A DNA stretch of 15,562 nt, from the NCBI GenBank assembly GCA_012961755.1, contig DTYS01000116.1, positions 1-15,562 of the forward strand. The letters run 5' to 3'. A model generated the notes under the pieces. The model had not been told where the DNA came from. It ran no database searches and was given only the letters and a program-made list of their open reading frames with translations. Of this stretch, positions 14,687-15,562 are shown piece after piece (the stretch's first letter is position 1; the number at the start of each line of letters is the position of its first letter). The DNA comes from Candidatus Latescibacterota bacterium (GTDB lineage Bacteria; Latescibacterota; 4484-107; B68-G9). The translations under genes and the position numbers were made by a program.

Positions 14687-15162
14687 ACCCCCGTCCTCAT
14701 CCTGTGGACATAGCAGAGGGCTACTGCTAAAGCGTCGGAGGCATCGTACGGCTCGGGGGGTTCGGGAAGCTTCAATATGTGCTGTACCATGAACCTCACC
14801 TGTTCCTTGGATGCGGAACCCGAACCCACGACCGACCTTTTGACCTCGGCGGGCGTATATTCCTCTACCGGGAGCCCGGCCTGGGCAAGGGCCAAAAGGA
14901 TTACCCCCCTCGCATGCCCCATCTGAAAGGCAGAACGCACATTTTCCCTATAGAATATATCCTCTACCGCGGCACAGTCCGGCTCGTTCATCTTCAGAAC
15001 CTTCCTGAAGGCCTCATATATCTCCTTCAACCTGTACGAAAAGGGCATCCTCTCCCTTGCCCTTATACAGCCAAACCTCAACGCCCGGACCTCGCCGTCC
15101 TCGTACTCTATCAACCCGTACCCCGTGACCCTGCTTCCCGGGTCCACGCCGAGGATAGTCAT
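14683..15162 (-). CDS. ruvC: Crossover junction endodeoxyribonuclease RuvC
   Basis: RuvC resolves Holliday junctions by symmetric cleavage. The 159 residues contain the acidic metal-binding set of the RNase-H-like fold: Asp7 in ILGVDPGS, Glu67 in AAVEDIFY, and Asp140 and Asp143 in YDASDALAVAL. VKRSVVGSGSASKEQV (107-122) is the usual DNA-contact stretch. The C-terminus ends soon after the last helix (CYVHRMRTGV), a normal length. ATG overlaps the yebC stop by four bases, and its own stop overlaps the ruvA start in the same way. The yebC-ruvC-ruvA order is common in bacteria. Confidence 0.97.
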   Translation of the reverse strand: MTILGVDPGSRVTGYGLIEYEDGEVRALRFGCIRARERMPFSYRLKEIYEAFRKVLKMNEPDCAAVEDIFYRENVRSAFQMGHARGVILLALAQAGLPVEEYTPAEVKRSVVGSGSASKEQVRFMVQHILKLPEPPEPYDASDALAVALCYVHRMRTGV

Positions 15163-15562
15163 CCTGCCAGGGCCTCCATAAGGGCATCGTCCATCTCAAA
15201 GTTCGAATAAACTTTCCTTACATCCTCGTGCTCCTCCAGAGCATCTAGAAGCTTCAGGAGCCTTTCGGCATCGCTCCCTTCGACGTGCACCGTGGTCTGG
15301 GGAAGCTTCGTAAGCTCTGCCTGGATATAAGGGATTCCGTTCTCCTCCAAGGCCTTCTTTACATCCTCCAGATCCCCGGGCTCGGTTATTACCTCGTAGG
15401 TGTCCCCCATCTCCCTTATGTCCTCCGCACCTGCCTCTAAAGCCACCATCATGAGCGTCTCTTCGTCCACAACGTTCCTCTCGAGGACTATCAGCCCCTT
15501 GTTTTGGAACATCCAGGATACCGAGCCGTTCTCCCCCAGATGTCCTCCGTGCCTTTCGAAGA
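15159..15562 (-). CDS. yebC: YebC/PmpR family protein (5' end outside window)
   Basis: The last 133 residues of a protein of about 250 are visible; the frame is open to the window edge. The visible start, FERHGGHLGENGSVSWMF, is the family's signature, and IVLERNVVDEETLMMVALEAGAEDI and ALEENGIPYIQAELT follow. YebC proteins were long annotated as transcriptional regulators; recent work links them to relief of ribosome stalling at proline-rich stretches. An apparent start at ATG 15512 is internal. The stop overlaps ruvC by four bases. Identity is firm; N-terminal domain not seen. Confidence 0.95.
   Translation of the reverse strand, partial: FERHGGHLGENGSVSWMFQNKGLIVLERNVVDEETLMMVALEAGAEDIREMGDTYEVITEPGDLEDVKKALEENGIPYIQAELTKLPQTTVHVEGSDAERLLKLLDALEEHEDVRKVYSNFEMDDALMEALAG

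Overview
The window reads as a gene-dense bacterial chromosome segment from a didermic (outer-membrane-bearing) and probably thermophilic or anaerobic lineage. All fourteen recognisable genes lie on the minus strand, so transcription runs from high to low coordinates. Two genes end in or look like outer-membrane beta-barrels, which argues for a Gram-negative envelope. Arginine is written mostly as AGG and isoleucine often as ATA, and charged residues are abundant; this is common in thermophiles. DUF4159, a lone EutN/CcmL vertex protein and a very large barrel with Ca-binding loops together suggest an uncultured phylum, perhaps of the FCB/Latescibacterota/KSB1 kind. That placement is a guess. 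There are no RNA genes, CRISPR arrays or insertion sequences, and no gene-free stretch over 300 bases; the longest gap is 104 bases.

Region A (15562 down to 10807) is a housekeeping and cell-envelope operon: yebC (its 5' part lies outside the window), ruvC, ruvA, a membrane-anchored PASTA protein, smpB, an N-acetylmuramoyl-L-alanine amidase and a secreted DUF4159 protein. Genes are coupled by ATGA overlaps (yebC/ruvC, ruvC/ruvA, amidase/DUF4159) or gaps of 1 to 23 nt. ruvB, which often follows ruvA, is absent here.

Region B (10802 down to 2801) starts with a convincing sigma70-type promoter (TTGACA, 18 nt, TATATT) just 4 nt after the DUF4159 stop. It drives eutN/ccmL-like, paaK (aryl-acetate CoA ligase), an amidohydrolase, a tandem-ACT protein, a porin-like barrel, livJ, livH and finally rqcH. 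PaaK next to an ACT protein and Liv transport genes is a known association for uptake and CoA activation of aryl acids derived from aromatic amino acids. Here that set also carries a microcompartment vertex protein, an amidohydrolase and its own outer-membrane channel. A second promoter lies in the 75-nt gap before the porin, so the transport half may be regulated on its own. livM, livG, livF and indolepyruvate oxidoreductase genes are not in the window.

Region C (2696 down to 1) is one open frame of 898 codons that runs off the window. It encodes a secreted, very large, probably outer-membrane protein with EF-hand-like and thrombospondin-3-like acidic loops. It appears only as fragments in simple ORF listings because its stop lies outside the window.
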